From the IMG/VR virus record IMGVR_UViG_3300035145_002598, positions 1-52,785 of that record: 52,785 bases of DNA; one strand, 5' to 3'. Numbering within the stretch: position 1 is the first letter of the stretch; each line of letters begins with the position of its first letter. This DNA is from a virus. A program made the translations under genes and the position numbers. Below the pieces are notes generated by a model, which was not told the origin of the DNA, did no database searches, and saw only the letters and a program-made list of their open reading frames with translations. This document shows, piece by piece, positions 1 to 8,575 of this stretch.

Positions 1-26
1 CAACGAGAGCAGACGAGGAGATACAG

Positions 27-659
27 ATGCTCGATACTAAAAACGACGACGTCGTCTCAGCCGACGCATTGACGGAGGCGCTCGACGCTCTCTCGAAAGC
101 GATGCGTAAGGACGACGAGATGGACAAAGGCGACGAGATGCAGCGCGACGACGATCGCCAGATCAACCTCTTCGACGACGACGAGATCCTCGAGGACGAG
201 GGCGACATGCCCGCGGACGACGAGATCATCATCGAGGAGGAGGACGAGATGGACAAGGGGCGTATGTACGCCGACGCGATCAAGGCGCTCGCAGAGAACA
301 GCGACCGCGTGATCGGCGACATGGAGAAGCGCCTCGACGCTGTCATGAAGGCGCTCGACGCGATGATGACCGAGATGAAGGCGATGCAGGGCGACCGCGC
401 TGAGATGTCGAAGAGCCTGAACACGCTCCTCGCTCAGCCCAACGCACCCCGCGCCGTCGTCTCCGCGCCCGTCGCGCCCGTCGCCCAAGCCCCCGCAGGA
501 CCGACTCGCGGGGACGTGATCCGCAAGGGTCTCACGATGCTCCGCGACGACGCGGACAAGCTCACCAATACGCAGCGCGGACAGATCCGCAACGCGATCG
601 CACAACTCGAGGCGGGCGTTCCTGTGTCCGCTGTATCTCACATCATCGACGCAGAGTAA
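27..659 (+). CDS. Scaffold-like capsid assembly protein
   Basis: This 210-residue protein lies directly before the major capsid gene, the usual place of a scaffold. Residues about 20-80 are very rich in Asp and Glu, about 80-135 look like a coiled coil (regular Met/Leu/Ala spacing), about 137-165 are a Pro/Ala/Val linker, and the last 45 residues form a more basic helix. That layout fits scaffolds that hold capsid protein through a C-terminal helix. The ATG has GAGGAG seven bases upstream (15-20). No protease motif is visible, and a separate prohead protease would have to lie left of the window. The role is inferred from composition and position; no family signature is recognised. Confidence 0.6.
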   Translation: MLDTKNDDVVSADALTEALDALSKAMRKDDEMDKGDEMQRDDDRQINLFDDDEILEDEGDMPADDEIIIEEEDEMDKGRMYADAIKALAENSDRVIGDMEKRLDAVMKALDAMMTEMKAMQGDRAEMSKSLNTLLAQPNAPRAVVSAPVAPVAQAPAGPTRGDVIRKGLTMLRDDADKLTNTQRGQIRNAIAQLEAGVPVSAVSHIIDAE

Positions 660-668
660 GAGGTCGTC

Positions 669-2105
669 ATGTATTCATTTCCAGAAGCTAATCAGCTCGT
701 AAATATCGCGGACCTCGCTCAGCTTAATAGCGCGCTCCGTAAATCCGCAGACGCGGGATATCAGACTCCCGCCGGCACTAGTGGCGGTGACGCGGGTTCT
801 TTGAGCCCCCTCGTCCCACAGAGCATCGAGAACACTCTCAGCTCTGCAACGTACACGATGAAGGAGCTCGCGCTCTGGCCCGCGATCCCGAAGGTCAGCG
901 CGACGAACACCGTCCACGAGTACAGCGTGATCAACGATCACGGTCTCGATCTCGAGCCGTTCATCGCAGAGGGTAGCGCAGGCACGACTAACCGCTCTGA
1001 GTACGAGCGTAAGTCGGTCCGCGTTAAGTACCTCGCAGAGCGTCGCGAGGTGACTGACGTCGGTTCACTCGTCGGTCTCATCGGTAACAACGCGAACGCG
1101 ATCGCACAGGAGACCGAGCGCGGGACTCTGCGCCTCATGCAGAAGCTCGAGCGCTCACTCTGGCACGCGAAGGAGTCCGTTAACCCGCTCGCGTTCGACG
1201 GCATCATCGAGCAGATTGAGTCACACAACAGCGGAGCGAACACGTTCGATCTTCGCGGTAAGAGCCCGACTCCTCGCCTCCTCCAAGAGGTGCTCTCAGA
1301 GGTGCAGAGCGCTCCTCGATTCGGTCGCCCCGATTGTATTTATGTTGAGCCACGCATCCACGCGGAGCTCATCAAGTTCGCGGTTCAGTGGGGTCGCCAC
1401 GATCAATTCGCAGCTCTCCGCGCTGCGGACGGTCTCACGTATGGCGTTCAGGAGCTCAACATCATGAGCCCCTACGGACCCGTCCCCGTCAAGTCTGCGC
1501 CGTTCTTGTTCAACGCATACGCTGCTCCCGCGTCTGCGAGCTCAAGCGCTGCGCCCGCTGGTCCTACCATCTCAAGCGTAGCAGCTGCGGGAACCGCGGG
1601 AAGCTTCGCGGGTGATGACGCTGGCTTCTATGGTTACAAGGTCGTCGCGGTGAGCAACGACGGATTCAGCGCGGGCGTTAACTCCGCGACTGTTGAGGTC
1701 GCTGCGACTGAGAGCGTGACCGTGACCATCGCAGACGCGTCGGACGCCGTGTTCTACAAGATCTACCGTTCGGAGAAGGCAGCGACCGCGGGCGCGGTTG
1801 ACTTCGCTACATGTCGCTTGATCGGCGAGATCGCGAACACTAGCGGAGCGCCTACTGCGTTCATTGACGCGAACCTCGTGATCCCGAACACCTCGAAAAT
1901 CGTTTTCGTACAACACGATCCAACGGTCCTCGAGTTCGTGCGTCTCCTCGATTTCTTCCGTCGTCCTCTCGCCGAGGTAGCTACGAGCAAGCCCTTCTTG
2001 CTCATGCTCTTCGGTTCACCGATCGTCAAGGTCCCCTCTAAGTGCTTCGTGCTCCAGAACGCGGGTATCACCGACGTCGACTCGATGATTGACACCCGCG
2101 CTTAA
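669..2105 (+). CDS. Major capsid protein, HK97-like fold with Ig-like insertion
   Basis: At 478 residues this is the best major-capsid candidate. Residues 50-295 read like an HK97-type shell protein: an N-terminal region with an E-loop-like stretch, a long spine-helix region (about 140-165) and a P-domain-like stretch rich in Arg and Glu. Residues about 297-405 are different: after an Ala/Ser/Pro linker comes a beta-rich segment with GYKVVAVSNDG and VFYKIYRSEK, typical of fibronectin III or Ig-like decoration domains. The capsid fold then resumes (LEFVRLLDFFRRPLAEVATS). The Ig-like module therefore sits inside the chain, not at its end, and probably projects from the capsid. GAGGT precedes the start, and the gene follows the scaffold-like gene by 9 bases. 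The fold assignment is inference from pattern and context. Confidence 0.82.
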   Translation: MYSFPEANQLVNIADLAQLNSALRKSADAGYQTPAGTSGGDAGSLSPLVPQSIENTLSSATYTMKELALWPAIPKVSATNTVHEYSVINDHGLDLEPFIAEGSAGTTNRSEYERKSVRVKYLAERREVTDVGSLVGLIGNNANAIAQETERGTLRLMQKLERSLWHAKESVNPLAFDGIIEQIESHNSGANTFDLRGKSPTPRLLQEVLSEVQSAPRFGRPDCIYVEPRIHAELIKFAVQWGRHDQFAALRAADGLTYGVQELNIMSPYGPVPVKSAPFLFNAYAAPASASSSAAPAGPTISSVAAAGTAGSFAGDDAGFYGYKVVAVSNDGFSAGVNSATVEVAATESVTVTIADASDAVFYKIYRSEKAATAGAVDFATCRLIGEIANTSGAPTAFIDANLVIPNTSKIVFVQHDPTVLEFVRLLDFFRRPLAEVATSKPFLLMLFGSPIVKVPSKCFVLQNAGITDVDSMIDTRA

Positions 2106-2114
2106 GGTTAGTTG

Positions 2115-2348
2115 ATGCGTTGGTATCATGACACATTACGCGCGTGTACGCTCGACGTCGGCTCCGGTCGCGGTTCGGTGAAGATCGACCGCGAGGGATA
2201 CGTCGTCGAGATGAACGATTACGCGCGTCACGCGCTCGAGCTGTGGGCTCCATCGATCGGCTTTACGCAGGTCGACGACGCACCCACGGAGAGCGCACCC
2301 GCGAAGAAGCGAAAGCGCACCACTAAGCGCCAGAGCTCCGCGGACTGA
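2115..2348 (+). CDS. Small basic-tailed protein after capsid gene
   Basis: This 77-residue protein sits between the capsid gene and the first neck gene. The ATG at 2115 is chosen over the adjacent in-frame TTG at 2112. The first 55 residues alternate short strands and a helix (SVKIDREGYVVEMNDYARHA). The tail is lysine- and arginine-rich (AKKRKRTTKRQ), which could touch packaged DNA or the capsid lining. The family is not recognised; position suggests a minor head or decoration protein. Confidence 0.6.
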   Translation: MRWYHDTLRACTLDVGSGRGSVKIDREGYVVEMNDYARHALELWAPSIGFTQVDDAPTESAPAKKRKRTTKRQSSAD

Positions 2349-2368
2349 GAGCGAGAGAGGTCGATCAC

Positions 2369-3316
2369 ATGGGTATCTATTCACAGATCACTCCCGAGTT
2401 TCTGAAGAGTACGACGCTCCTCGGGATCGACCTCACGCTCGACGACGGTTCGGACTATCCGGACCTCGTCTACACCCAATCTATACAAGCAGCGATAAGA
2501 CACGTCGAGAGCGACCTCGGGATCAATGTCGAGCCGTTCAAGGTCACGCGGGAGCGCCACGACGCCGAGCGTCAAGGTCAGTTCTCGTACTGGCCGTTTC
2601 GCCTAGACGCGCGCCCCGTGATCTCGTTCCAAGCTGCGCGGATCAGGTTCGGCTCGTTTCAGCCCGTCGAGGTCCCGACATCGTGGATCACGGCGACCTC
2701 AACGACACACGGGCAGGTGCACCTCATCCCGAGCGAGGAGTCCCTCGGCTCCTATTTCTTCCGCGCGGGCGTTCCCCTGATGGGGGGCTTCGGGATCTAC
2801 GAGTCACGCGACTACATCCCCGCTTATTTCGAGTTCGACTACACTGCTGGATTCGACGAGCGCACAGGGACGGCGACGATCCCCGCGGGGGAGACGAGCG
2901 TCGATGTCACGCTCGACTCGCGCGTGCTCCTATCGTACCAAGTCACGACGGATCAATCGACGGTACGCGTGAGCGGTCGAGGGAATGAGGGCTTTACGCT
3001 CAGCGTAACGAGCGCACCCGCGGAGGACCTCGTGATCGAGTGGACGCTAGACACGCTCCCCGCGGACCTCAAGCAGGCCGTCGCGATCAAGGCTGCGACG
3101 CTCTTACTCTTACACGTCGCCGGTGACTTGATCCTCGGCGCGGGTATCGCGTCGCAGTCTGTCAGCGTTGACTCGCTGAGCACGTCGATTGATACGACCT
3201 CCTCGGCGATGTACTCGGGCTACTCAGCGCGCGCTGAGAGCCTCGACAAGCAGTACAAACTCCTGATGAACGGCCTACGATCTCAGTATCGCGTCACTCA
3301 GTTCGGTGTGATCTGA
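2369..3316 (+). CDS. Head-tail connector (neck) protein, adaptor type
   Basis: The protein has 315 residues. An N-terminal helical part (about 10-55, YTQSIQAAIRHVESDLGI) resembles gp6/gp15-type adaptor proteins that bind under the portal. A long beta-rich insertion covers about 80-230, and a C-terminal helical bundle begins with LPADLKQAVAIKAATLLLLHVAGD, a common pattern in this family. GAGAGAGG precedes the ATG. It is followed, with a one-base overlap, by the zinc-motif neck gene. Adaptor identity is inferred from helix pattern and gene order. Confidence 0.6.
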   Translation: MGIYSQITPEFLKSTTLLGIDLTLDDGSDYPDLVYTQSIQAAIRHVESDLGINVEPFKVTRERHDAERQGQFSYWPFRLDARPVISFQAARIRFGSFQPVEVPTSWITATSTTHGQVHLIPSEESLGSYFFRAGVPLMGGFGIYESRDYIPAYFEFDYTAGFDERTGTATIPAGETSVDVTLDSRVLLSYQVTTDQSTVRVSGRGNEGFTLSVTSAPAEDLVIEWTLDTLPADLKQAVAIKAATLLLLHVAGDLILGAGIASQSVSVDSLSTSIDTTSSAMYSGYSARAESLDKQYKLLMNGLRSQYRVTQFGVI

Positions 3317-4125
3317 TGACGACGTTCCCGAGCAGAGAGCCGACGAAGGTCAGACCCCGCGTCGACTTCGATCCTGAGCGATTCAGGAAACATATATTCG
3401 CGAAGGGCGTCGATCTGACGTGGGCGCAGTGCGCCGAGTGTCCCTGCGCTCGAAGCGCGAGCGACTTCACGCTCGACCTGAGCTACTCGAGCGCGTCGAC
3501 CGAGACAGGCGAAGCTCGACCCGATTGTCCGCTATGCGACGGTCGCGGGTACTTCTGGCACAGCGAGCAGACGATCCGCGCGATCGTGACATCCGGATCG
3601 AGTAAAACCGATTCGTTCGCGGTGTACGGCGAGTACGCTCGAGGGATGGTGTCGATCACGACGCTGCCCGAGCACCTCCCCGCGTTCGGCGATCGCTTCG
3701 AGATCGTCGACTCCGTGATCGTGTTCAGAGAGACACAGACGCGGACGGCGAACGCGGTCGAGGCGCTACGCTATCCGATCCAGTCACGGACGTTGGACCT
3801 CGCGACCGGCGAGACCGTCGTTCGTGTGTTGCGCTTGCAGTTCGCCGACGCGAACGGCTTGAGCGCCGAGGCTAACTCGTTAACAGAGGGAGAGGATTTC
3901 GTCGTCACCGAGGACGGCGAGATCGACTTCTCACTCGGCGACGCGAGCGGAACAGCGCCCGCGGAGGGTCTGCGATACAGTGTCTCGTATTATGCGCGTC
4001 CTCGTTACTACGTTGCTAGTCACCCTCACACTCATCGCGACTCTACACGGCGACGTAAGAGCACCACCGAGGCGCCGATCACGCTCCCGATACAAGTCGA
4101 GTGCTCGCTCGAGTTCATGGGGTGA
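3316..4125 (+). CDS. Head closure-like protein with N-terminal zinc ribbon
   Basis: This 269-residue protein has four cysteines arranged like a zinc ribbon: CAECPC around residues 38-43 and CPLCDG around 73-78, the latter followed by a GYFWH stretch. The rest (about 85-250) is predicted beta-rich, as in head-closure or stopper proteins that plug the connector. The C-terminal tail contains HPHTHRDSTRRRKST. ATG overlaps the previous stop by one base. Gene order (adaptor, this, completion, terminator, sheath) supports a neck role, but the exact role is not proven. Confidence 0.55.
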   Translation: MTTFPSREPTKVRPRVDFDPERFRKHIFAKGVDLTWAQCAECPCARSASDFTLDLSYSSASTETGEARPDCPLCDGRGYFWHSEQTIRAIVTSGSSKTDSFAVYGEYARGMVSITTLPEHLPAFGDRFEIVDSVIVFRETQTRTANAVEALRYPIQSRTLDLATGETVVRVLRLQFADANGLSAEANSLTEGEDFVVTEDGEIDFSLGDASGTAPAEGLRYSVSYYARPRYYVASHPHTHRDSTRRRKSTTEAPITLPIQVECSLEFMG

Positions 4126-4129
4126 GACG

Positions 4130-4879
4130 ATGCCACAGATCGAAGCGAACACGGACGCGCTACTCGCTGCGTTAGGTTTCTCACCCGCTGAGTCGCGACG
4201 TCGATCGCAGACGCTCGCGGACCTCGTGCTCGCCGAGTGGAGCGCGGGCGCGCGTAACAAATTGAACTCGACGCGCGCTGCTTACCTTCGATCGCTTCAG
4301 GTGCGCGACGTCTCGCCGTCTGGCTTCATCTGCGGATTACCCGCGTCACCCTCGACCGCGATCATCGCGCACATGGTCGAGCAGGGGATGGGGAGCGGGG
4401 GGATCGGCACGACCGGACCTTACGATGTCCGTAAATATCTACTCCAAGCGTCGACGCGTAACATACGCCGACGCAAGGACGGCGGGCTCTATTTGCACGT
4501 CCCCTTCGGACACAAAGCGAAGGATCTTAAAGCGAACTACGGCTCGCTCATCGCGAACGCAGCGCGCAGACTCCAGGCGACGACGACCGACCCCAACCGG
4601 CGAACGCGCTACGGTGGGCGACTCCCCGAGGGTCAAGTGCCTAAGCTGAAACCGCACCACGTGACCGACCCGCTCGCGGGTCTCGTGCGTCTCGCGTCCA
4701 CGTACTCTCGAGGGGCGGGAGGTCGAGCGCGCACGCAGACGAGCGGATATCGGACGTGGCGCACAGCGAGTTACGCGAACACTCACCCCGACGCGTGGAT
4801 GAGCTCAGGGATCACCCCGCGCCGAATCATGGACGACGTGTCGAGGGAGCTCCCGACGCTCATCTCTCAGGTGTACTAA
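4130..4879 (+). CDS. Tail completion / neck protein, gp10-like
   Basis: The product has 249 residues from the ATG at 4130, which follows GGGGTGAG and the previous stop closely. An upstream in-frame ATG at 3980 would overlap the previous gene by about 145 bases and is rejected. The N-terminal half is helical and basic, ending around GLPASPSTAIIAHMVEQGMG. The middle has KDGGLYLHVPFGHKA, and the C-terminal third carries GYRTWRTASY, a pattern seen in HK97 gp10-like or Mu gpG-like neck proteins. Placement just before the terminator-like and sheath genes agrees. Function is inferred. Confidence 0.5.
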   Translation: MPQIEANTDALLAALGFSPAESRRRSQTLADLVLAEWSAGARNKLNSTRAAYLRSLQVRDVSPSGFICGLPASPSTAIIAHMVEQGMGSGGIGTTGPYDVRKYLLQASTRNIRRRKDGGLYLHVPFGHKAKDLKANYGSLIANAARRLQATTTDPNRRTRYGGRLPEGQVPKLKPHHVTDPLAGLVRLASTYSRGAGGRARTQTSGYRTWRTASYANTHPDAWMSSGITPRRIMDDVSRELPTLISQVY

Positions 4880-5523
4880 TGTTATTCGACCTCAACGCAC
4901 AGAGCGCGCTCGCTGCCGGCTTCGGTTACTACAAGACGCGAGAGGCTGAGTTTCGCGCGCTGTTCACGGGAGTGAGTGACGACGTGCTCGGCGCGTGGTT
5001 CGCTGAGCTCTCGCAACATTACCCGCTGTTCAGGACACGCAACACGCGAGGGACTGATGAGGCTCCGATGCTGGTCGTCACTCCGCAAGACGAGCGCGTG
5101 ACGCAGACGGTCCTCGGCGACTTCGACGTGAGGGACGATCAAGGGCGGGGCGTCGACTCGTATCTGATCCGCGAGACGGTCGAGGTGCTGATTATGGCGC
5201 GCTCCGCTGATATGGCGCGCGTGTATCATGTCCTCACGAGAGCGTCGATCGCGATCGCTCGACGCGCGCTCCATCGCGCCGGATATCATCTCGTCGAGTA
5301 CGGGGGAGCCTCGGGGCTCGCTCCTGAAGAGGACCTCGCAGCGGAGGAGCTCGGGCTCTATATACGACGCGTCACGGTCACAGCGGACCGACGCGTCTCG
5401 ATCACGATCCCCGCGTCGGCTGAGTTCGACGTTGATGTCTACTCCGGTGATGAGATCCTCGTACTCTCGAGCGATCAAACCGACGCATCGGGAACGGCGG
5501 GGGGCGTCGACGTCGATGTGTGA
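4879..5523 (+). CDS. Tail terminator-like protein
   Basis: The ATG at 4879 shares one base with the previous stop, giving 214 residues. The mixed alpha/beta pattern includes ETVEVLIMARSADMARVYHVL in the middle and VTVTADRRVSITIPAS near the end. This matches small proteins that cap the tail tube, in which a beta sheet (EVEVLIMA, RRVTVTAD) packs on a long helix. It is the last gene before the sheath, the usual place of the terminator in myoviruses. Its stop lies beside the -10-like element at 5521-5529. The role is inferred mainly from order. Confidence 0.5.
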   Translation: MLFDLNAQSALAAGFGYYKTREAEFRALFTGVSDDVLGAWFAELSQHYPLFRTRNTRGTDEAPMLVVTPQDERVTQTVLGDFDVRDDQGRGVDSYLIRETVEVLIMARSADMARVYHVLTRASIAIARRALHRAGYHLVEYGGASGLAPEEDLAAEELGLYIRRVTVTADRRVSITIPASAEFDVDVYSGDEILVLSSDQTDASGTAGGVDVDV

Positions 5524-5529
5524 TATACT
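5521..5529 (+). promoter_or_regulatory. Extended -10 promoter element before the sheath gene
   Basis: TGATATACT is a TGnTATACT extended -10 box, 26 bases before the sheath ATG. No good -35 hexamer stands 17-18 bases upstream, which extended -10 promoters can tolerate. A matching TGTTATACT stands before the tail-fibre operon on the other strand. Confidence 0.4.
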
Positions 5530-5554
5530 CACTGCGAATCAATAGGAGGATTAA

Positions 5555-7519
5555 ATGCCGTCATCACTCAATCTAAACGGGCTCCGCGTATTCCGTCCCG
5601 CGGTATACGCGACCGTCGACGCCTCTGCGCTCGGTGGTCAAGAGCCGAGTACGGGAAACGTCTGCATCGTCGGCGCGTTCCCCTCGTTCAAACAATCCGA
5701 GGCGCTCACGTTCACGAGCGCGTCGAACCTCGTCGCGTATGATCCAACGGACCCAGAGCTCGCGCAGCTCGCGCGACTCGCGTTCTCTCCATCACTCGAC
5801 GACCGCATCCCCGCGGGCGTGAACTCGCTCTCGTTCCTCAACGTGCAGAGCACCACGCAAGCGAGCGCGATCTTACTCGACACCGACGGGGGCGACGCGC
5901 TGAGCGTTAAATCCTCGGTGTACGGTGAGCGCGGGAACCGTTGCACGATCGACGTCGAGAACATGAACACCGATCAAGTTAAGATCGTCATCAAGCGCGA
6001 CTCGATCGAGGAGACCTTCGAGGGCATCGAGAGCGGAGATCTCGCGTCACTGTACTACGCGGGCTCGCTCCTCACTCTCGTGTCGCTGAGCGCGTCTCGC
6101 TCTGCGCTCTCGATCTCATGGACTCAGGAGACCGCAGCCATGAACGCCGGAGCGCTGAGCGTGAACGTCGCCGACATGAGCTCGTCGTCTACGCTGAACA
6201 TCGGACTCAACGAGACCGACCACGCGAGCGCGGTGAGCGTCGTGATCACTGGACTCGACCAAAACGGCGCAGCAGCGACTGAGACGCTCACGTTTAACGC
6301 GGGTGACGGCACAGCGCAAGACACCGCGAACACGTACAGCTCAATAACGTCGATCGCTGTGAGCACAGCAGACAACGCGTACACGGGGACGCTCGACATC
6401 GCGGGCGAGATCGCGTTCACTCCTTCGGAGTTCGCGAACCTCCGCGAGCTGATCGAGGCGATCAACAGCCTCTCCGGATTTACCGCGACGTATGACGCGG
6501 GGCGCTCGTATCCCGCGGACGAGATCGACGCGCTCACCTCATCCGATATCATCGCGATCGGGAACAAGGCGACGCTCCGCGCGGATCTGTACGCAGTGAT
6601 CCAAGCGCTCGCACCATCTCAGCTCGTGGACGTAGAGCGCGCGAGCGGTGGGACTAAGCGACTCGCGCAGAGCGACGGCGATTCAGCGGTGAACGTGCGA
6701 CTCTCAGGAGGCGCGTCGAGCGCTGTAGTCTTGAGCGACTGGACCGACGCGCTCCAGACCATCGAGTCGAGTGACATTCAGATCGTCGTCGCGTGGACTA
6801 ACGCGATTAACGAGATGAAGGAGATCAAGAAACATCTCCCCCTCGCAGCTCGCGCGGGTCGTGAGCGTAACGCGTGGATGAGCGTCGCTGCGAACACGTC
6901 ACTCGCGACGCTCAAGAGTGATTACACGCAAGAGCTGAACGACCGAAACATCGCGATCGTCGGTCAGTCGATCGACGTGATTAACCCTCGAGGGATCAAA
7001 GAGACGCTTGCGCCTAAGTATCTCTCGCTCATGCTCGCTGCTATGCAAGCGGGGAGCGCGGTCGGGACTCCGCTCACGCGTAAGCGTCCGGACGTTGTCG
7101 ACGTAAGCGGAGCGTGGGATCCGAACCGCGACGCGACCGACGCGATCCGCGCGGGCGTCGTATCGCTCTCATTTAGCTCACTCGGTTATCGCGTCGAGCG
7201 CTCAGTCACTACGTACCTCGAGGACGATAACCCGATCTTCAGCGAGGTGTCAGCGAATGAGAGCGTTAACGCGTCCATCCGTGGACTCCGCTCACAGCTC
7301 GACGCGCTCATCGGAACCGCGAACCGAAGCCTCACAGCGAACCGCGTGACGTCGCTCGCACAAGCTCAGCTCAATCGACAAGTACAGGACGGCACGATTA
7401 AAGCGTTCCGCGACGTCGTCGTACAAGACCAGGGGGATACTTTGGTCGTCGGCTACACGGTAGCAGCGATCGAGCCCCTCAACTTCATACGCCTCGACGT
7501 CACCGTCGCGCGCTTCTAA
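5555..7519 (+). CDS. Tail sheath protein
   Basis: This 654-residue protein would form the contractile outer tail cylinder. The N-terminal region (RPAVYATVDASALGG, then TGNVCIVGAFP) and the C-terminal region (SANESVNASIRGLRSQLDAL, then AIEPLNFIRLDVTVARF) are typical of sheath subunits, whose N- and C-terminal arms link neighbours. The variable domain in between contains a Ser/Thr/Ala-rich beta stretch at about 195-300. A strong ribosome site (AGGAGG at 5545) precedes the ATG, as expected for a highly expressed gene. The tube gene follows by 12 bases. Confidence 0.88.
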   Translation: MPSSLNLNGLRVFRPAVYATVDASALGGQEPSTGNVCIVGAFPSFKQSEALTFTSASNLVAYDPTDPELAQLARLAFSPSLDDRIPAGVNSLSFLNVQSTTQASAILLDTDGGDALSVKSSVYGERGNRCTIDVENMNTDQVKIVIKRDSIEETFEGIESGDLASLYYAGSLLTLVSLSASRSALSISWTQETAAMNAGALSVNVADMSSSSTLNIGLNETDHASAVSVVITGLDQNGAAATETLTFNAGDGTAQDTANTYSSITSIAVSTADNAYTGTLDIAGEIAFTPSEFANLRELIEAINSLSGFTATYDAGRSYPADEIDALTSSDIIAIGNKATLRADLYAVIQALAPSQLVDVERASGGTKRLAQSDGDSAVNVRLSGGASSAVVLSDWTDALQTIESSDIQIVVAWTNAINEMKEIKKHLPLAARAGRERNAWMSVAANTSLATLKSDYTQELNDRNIAIVGQSIDVINPRGIKETLAPKYLSLMLAAMQAGSAVGTPLTRKRPDVVDVSGAWDPNRDATDAIRAGVVSLSFSSLGYRVERSVTTYLEDDNPIFSEVSANESVNASIRGLRSQLDALIGTANRSLTANRVTSLAQAQLNRQVQDGTIKAFRDVVVQDQGDTLVVGYTVAAIEPLNFIRLDVTVARF

Positions 7520-7531
7520 GGAGAGTAACTT

Positions 7532-7954
7532 ATGACACAGCCCGTATTCTCAGGCGCACGCGCGAAACTGATCGTCGACGGTCAGGAGATCGGATTCGCG
7601 ACAGGTGTATCAGCGAGCGAGAGCATCACGCACCAGCGCGTCGACGTACTCGGTAACATCGACTCGCAAGAGCTCGTCCCCGTGTCTCGCGTGGTGAGCG
7701 CGAACGCGGATTTCGTGCGCATCACGAACACCTCGATCCAAGAGCTCGGAATCATGCCACGAGGCAACACTGCGGACGTGATCAGCTTCCCCGAGTTGAC
7801 GCTCGAGATCTACGACCAAGTGAGCGACGTTCCCGTGTGGCGTATCGAGGGCGCTCGATGTGAGTCTCGCTCGTGGCAAGTCCAGAGCGGGAGCATCGTC
7901 ACCGTGAACGCGTCATTCCAAGCGCGCCGTTTATTTGACGAGCGAGGCGCGTAA
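7532..7954 (+). CDS. Tail tube protein
   Basis: This 140-residue protein follows the sheath gene. It begins with FSGARAKLIVDGQEIGFATGVSASESI, a pattern common to myovirus tube proteins: a short strand, then a loop, then 'G.....V'. It continues as a beta barrel and ends with IVTVNASFQARRLFDERGA. The size matches small tube subunits, which stack as hexamers inside the sheath. AAGGAGA precedes the start. Confidence 0.85.
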   Translation: MTQPVFSGARAKLIVDGQEIGFATGVSASESITHQRVDVLGNIDSQELVPVSRVVSANADFVRITNTSIQELGIMPRGNTADVISFPELTLEIYDQVSDVPVWRIEGARCESRSWQVQSGSIVTVNASFQARRLFDERGA

Positions 7955-7956
7955 AT

Positions 7957-8388
7957 ATGGATCTACGGAACATCAAGAGCGACGAGCCCGCGCAGAGCGC
8001 GACGTTGATTCCGCGTGAGGTGCGTCTAAACGTGTCATACGTGTCACCCGACGGCGTGCGTCACGACGACGTCCTCCTCTCTCGTATCCCTGACGGAGAC
8101 GGACGAACGCAGATCGATCGACGCTCTGCGATCCTCGCGGGTGTTCCGTGGCAACAGTTGAGCGAGTACGCGCAAGCGCGCTTTTTAGCGCTCGCGACAC
8201 TCTCGGTGTATCTCGTCGACCTCCCCGACTGGGTGAATCAGTGGGCGCAAGAGGACGACGAGCTCCTCTTCTCACTCCGCGAGGAGGTTGAGCGTCACGC
8301 GCTCGCGTGGTTTCGCTCAGGTGCGGGAGAGGGTGACGGCGATGAGGTCGCGCCCCGAGTTCGTATTTCTACAGCCGACGCTCGCTAA
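7957..8388 (+). CDS. Tail assembly chaperone, first part
   Basis: The product has 143 residues. It lies between tube and tape measure, where phages encode a pair of overlapping chaperones that coat the tape measure during tail assembly. The N-terminal part is beta-rich (EVRLNVSYVSPDG) and the rest helical (AILAGVPWQQLSEYAQARFLAL). The last 16 codons overlap the next reading frame, and a CCC-C tetramer at 8353-8356 in this frame would allow a +1 slip into it. Function is inferred from order, size and overlap. Confidence 0.65.
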   Translation: MDLRNIKSDEPAQSATLIPREVRLNVSYVSPDGVRHDDVLLSRIPDGDGRTQIDRRSAILAGVPWQQLSEYAQARFLALATLSVYLVDLPDWVNQWAQEDDELLFSLREEVERHALAWFRSGAGEGDGDEVAPRVRISTADAR

Positions 8389-8575
8389 GCCTAGCGCGAG
8401 CGCGTCGGACGTAGAGCGCCTCGAGCACTGGCTCCTCTCGCTCGATGATGAAACATTCGATACAATGACAACGAGGCCCGAGATCGCGATCCGCGACAAC
8501 GCGCCGAGCGCGACGGGCGACGAGGTCGGCGATCGGTGGGAGCGTGAGTTCTGGGCCAGCAGAGGTGCTAAATGA
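8342..8575 (+). CDS. Tail assembly chaperone, second part (overlapping frame)
   Basis: The product has 77 residues if started at ATG 8342, which has GGGAGAGGG at 8325-8333 as ribosome site. Alternatively it is made only as a frameshift extension of the preceding gene. The sequence is helical and acidic (DVERLEHWLLSLDDETFDTM) and ends DRWEREFWASRGAK. Its frame is +1 (equivalently -2) relative to the first part, not -1 as in phage lambda. Its stop overlaps the tape measure ATG. Confidence 0.6.
   Translation: MRSRPEFVFLQPTLAKPSASASDVERLEHWLLSLDDETFDTMTTRPEIAIRDNAPSATGDEVGDRWEREFWASRGAK

Noticed and set aside
57-641. Long open frame on the minus strand of the scaffold-like gene
   Set aside because: It is a shadow of the GC-rich plus-strand gene; composition is His/Val/Leu rich and it has no ribosome site. 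Many similar minus-strand shadows elsewhere were treated alike.
3980-4129. In-frame N-terminal extension of the tail completion gene
   Set aside because: It would overlap the previous gene by about 145 bases with no ribosome site; the ATG at 4130 has one.
8288-8341. TTG start at 8288 for the second chaperone
   Set aside because: ATG 8342 has a better ribosome site and the extra 18 residues are basic, unlike the rest.
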